From NCBI RefSeq assembly GCF_002858935.1, contig NZ_PJRT01000009.1, positions 310,001 through 374,000 of the forward strand: DNA of 64,000 nt, read 5' to 3'. Origin of the DNA: Pantoea endophytica (GTDB taxonomy: Bacteria > Pseudomonadota > Gammaproteobacteria > Enterobacterales > Enterobacteriaceae). A program made the position numbers and the translations under genes. Position 1 is the stretch's first letter. Each line of letters opens with the position of its first letter. A model generated the notes under the pieces. The model saw only the letters and a list, made by a program, of their open reading frames with translations. It did not search any database and had not been told where the DNA came from. Shown here piece after piece: positions 62,176 to 64,000 of this stretch.

Positions 62176-63930
62176 ATGAAAATTCCTTACATTCCTGAAG
62201 ATGCACCGTTTAACGGTGAGCAGAAATACTGGCTGGCGGGCTTCCTCGCTGGCCTCCATTCGCGCCTGCTGGTATTAGAAGACAAGCAGAGCGCACCGGC
62301 TGCAGGTGCCAGCACCAATACGCAGCTGCACATCCTGTTCGGTTCACAGACCGGCAACGCTGAAGCGCTGTCGCAAACGGCCGCTAAAGCCGCACGCGCC
62401 AAAGGTTTGGTGCCGGTGGTTCAAGCGCTGGGCGAAGTGGATCTGGATGTGTTCGCTACCATGCGTCACGTGCTGATCGTCACCTCGACCTACGGCGAAG
62501 GCGAAATGCCGGACAACGCCCAGCTGTTCTGGAACGCGATTTCAGCCAGCACCGCGCCGCGTCTGGAGCAGATGCACTTTGCGGTATTGGCGATTGGCGA
62601 CACCGGCTACGACGGTTTCTGCCAGGCAGGTAAATTCATCGATATGCGTCTTGAGCAGCTCGGTGCAAAACGCGTCGCCGATCGTATCGACTGCGATATC
62701 GACTTCGAAGAGCCATCCAGCGCGTGGATTGGTACGGCGATGCCGCAATTCGCCGCCAGTGCAGGCAGCAGCGGTACAGCATTAGAAAGCGCGCCAGAAG
62801 CGCCGGTCATTCCGGGCAGCAATAAGCAAAACCCATATGCGGCTGCGTTGGTGACTAACAAGCGTCTTTCGGCAGAAGAGTCGGCGAAAGATATTCGTCA
62901 CTTCGAGTTTGATCTCACCGACAGCGGTTTGAAATATGAAGCGGGCGATGCGCTGGGTGTGATCCCGGTGAATGACGCAGCACTGGTTTCACTGCTGCTG
63001 ACTCAGCTGAAAGCAGATTACGAAACGCCAGTTCCCAGCTTTGATCGCAACCTCGGCGATCTGCTGACTTATCAGTTCGAAATTTCCGAGCCATCACGCA
63101 AACTGATTGAGTGGGTTGGCCAGCACACCACCAACCAGGAACTGCGTCACGTCCTGCAGCACGACGATAAAGATACCCTTGCCGTTTGGCTGTGGGGCAA
63201 AGACACGCTGGATCTGCTGCAGCTCGAGTTGACGCGAAGCCTGTCGGTGCCGGAATTCGTTGCCATGCTGCGTCCGTTACAGCATCGCGCTTACTCCATC
63301 TCGTCGAGCTCGAAAGCCCACCCAAATCAGGTACATCTGACCATTGCTTCCGTGCGCTATCACAGCAGCGGCCGCGAGCGTAAAGGCGTGTGCTCAACTT
63401 ATCTGGCTGAACGTGTACGTCGCGGCGAAAAGCCGGCGATCTTCATCTCACCAAACAAAGCGTTCCGTGTACCGTCAAACGGCAATGCGCCGCTGATCAT
63501 GGTTGGGCCAGGCACCGGTATCGCACCGTTCCGCGCCTTCCTGCAGGAACGTCAGGCAACGGGCGCAGAAGGTAAAAACTGGTTGTTCTTCGGTGACCAG
63601 CATCAGGCACACGATTACATCTACGAAGAAGAGTTGCAGGCATGGCAGGAGAAAGGTCTGCTGACTAATCTGGATCTGGCCTTCTCGCGCGATCAGGAAG
63701 AGAAGATTTACGTGCAGAACCGCATGCTGGAGAAAGGCGCTGAGCTTTACGCCTGGCTGCAGGATGGCGCTTACTTCTACGTGTGTGGCGACGCATCTCG
63801 CATGGCAAAAGACGTTGATGCGGCGCTGTATGAAGTGGTTCGTCAGTTCGGTGGCTTGTCCAGCGAGCGCGCGGCGGCTTACGTTGATCAGCTGAAGAAA
63901 GATAAACGCTACCTGCGCGACGTCTACTAA
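62176..63930 (+). CDS. CysJ-like NADPH diflavin reductase
   Basis: 584 residues. After a CysJ-like N-terminal segment (GEQKYWLAGFLAGL, about 14-27) comes a flavodoxin FMN domain (FGSQTGNAE, STYGEGEMPDN, GDTGYDGFC), then an FAD domain with RAYS at 371-374 and KGVCSTYL, and an NADPH domain with GPGTGIAPFRAF from 444, FSRDQEEKIYVQ, YVCGDASRMAKDV and terminal RDVY. It is 129 bases downstream of the gltB-like gene on the same strand. cysI and cysH, the usual partners of CysJ, are not adjacent. Inferred role: electron supply from NADPH to the GltB-like protein in place of GltD. A displaced sulfite reductase subunit is the alternative. Confidence 0.85.
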   Translation: MKIPYIPEDAPFNGEQKYWLAGFLAGLHSRLLVLEDKQSAPAAGASTNTQLHILFGSQTGNAEALSQTAAKAARAKGLVPVVQALGEVDLDVFATMRHVLIVTSTYGEGEMPDNAQLFWNAISASTAPRLEQMHFAVLAIGDTGYDGFCQAGKFIDMRLEQLGAKRVADRIDCDIDFEEPSSAWIGTAMPQFAASAGSSGTALESAPEAPVIPGSNKQNPYAAALVTNKRLSAEESAKDIRHFEFDLTDSGLKYEAGDALGVIPVNDAALVSLLLTQLKADYETPVPSFDRNLGDLLTYQFEISEPSRKLIEWVGQHTTNQELRHVLQHDDKDTLAVWLWGKDTLDLLQLELTRSLSVPEFVAMLRPLQHRAYSISSSSKAHPNQVHLTIASVRYHSSGRERKGVCSTYLAERVRRGEKPAIFISPNKAFRVPSNGNAPLIMVGPGTGIAPFRAFLQERQATGAEGKNWLFFGDQHQAHDYIYEEELQAWQEKGLLTNLDLAFSRDQEEKIYVQNRMLEKGAELYAWLQDGAYFYVCGDASRMAKDVDAALYEVVRQFGGLSSERAAAYVDQLKKDKRYLRDVY

Positions 63931-63943
63931 GACGCGCAGGCAT

Positions 63944-63974
63944 AAAAAAAACGGGCCAATCGGCCCGTTTTTTA
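63944..63974. terminator. Bidirectional terminator between the cysJ-like gene and sspB
   Basis: Stem ACGGGCC/GGCCCGT with loop AATC (63951-63968), flanked by A8 and T7. It closes the cysJ-like transcript and, on the minus strand, the sspB transcript. Confidence 0.92.
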
Positions 63975-63983
63975 TTGCACGTT

Positions 63984-64000
63984 TTACTTCACCACACGCA
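63984..64000 (-). CDS. sspB: ClpXP specificity factor SspB, last codons (cut by window edge)
   Basis: On the minus strand the last codons read (L)RVVK-stop, with the stop at 63984-63986. LRVVK is the C-terminal ClpX-binding tail of SspB, which delivers ssrA-tagged proteins. In enterobacteria sspA-sspB lies on this side of the gltBD region, on the opposite strand. Only five codons support the call. Confidence 0.65.

Noticed and set aside
62176-63930. Reading the diflavin gene simply as cysJ of assimilatory sulfite reductase
   Set aside because: cysI and cysH are not adjacent, the spacing and strand tie it to the gltB-like gene, and gltD is missing. It cannot be fully excluded without the rest of the genome.

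Overview
The window reads as a chromosomal segment of an enterobacterium. The core gene order (rpsO-truB-rbfA-infB-nusA-rimP-tRNA-fMet, tRNA-Leu-secG-glmM-folP-ftsH-rlmE-yhbY-greA-dacB, obgE-rpmA-rplU-ispB-sfsB-murA-ibaG-mlaBCDEF-yrbG-kdsDC-lptCAB-rpoN-hpf-ptsN-rapZ-npr-mtgA-arcB) is that of the E. coli 69-72 min region. Protein similarity to E. coli, judged from memory, is high but not that of a close relative. With pmrAB behind dacB and the enterobactin genes at this site, I favour Erwiniaceae (Pantoea or Erwinia), without proof at genus level.

Layout. Positions 1-13.4 kb hold translation, RNA-maturation, secretion, folate, cell-wall-precursor and protease genes, almost all on the minus strand, with two tRNAs. 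At 13.6-16.8 kb lie dacB and a PmrAB-type two-component system in one overlapping unit. At 16.8-34.8 kb sits a complete catecholate siderophore block: fepA, fes, entF, fepCGD, entS, fepB, entCEBAH, with Fur-box-like sites in its three divergent intergenic regions. In E. coli these genes are far away at about 13 min, so the block is an insertion between dacB-pmrAB and obgE. It lacks entD and the MbtH-like gene ybdZ. At 34.8-51.7 kb the usual envelope and regulation genes resume: Obg, ribosomal proteins, polyprenyl synthesis, MurA, Mla phospholipid transport, Kdo synthesis, LPS transport, sigma-54 and the nitrogen PTS. At 51.7-55.6 kb are mtgA, the ArcZ small RNA and arcB. elbB is missing and replaced by about 770 bases without a gene.

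The most unusual part is 55.6-63.9 kb. In enterobacteria arcB is followed by yhcC and then gltB-gltD (NADPH glutamate synthase). Here yhcC and gltD are absent. An 1843-residue GltB-like protein, about 350 residues longer than normal GltB, is followed by a 584-residue CysJ-like NADPH diflavin reductase with no sulfite reductase hemoprotein gene beside it. The large subunit keeps the glutamine amidotransferase cysteine, the synthase domain and the GXGXG domain. It has altered FMN-loop motifs, an iron-sulfur cysteine spacing of C-x5-C-x3-C instead of C-x5-C-x4-C, and a long C-terminal tail. My inference is a glutamate-synthase-like enzyme fed by a diflavin reductase instead of GltD. A CRP-like site, a candidate long structured leader and an intercistronic hairpin accompany it. 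The right edge cuts the last codons of sspB.
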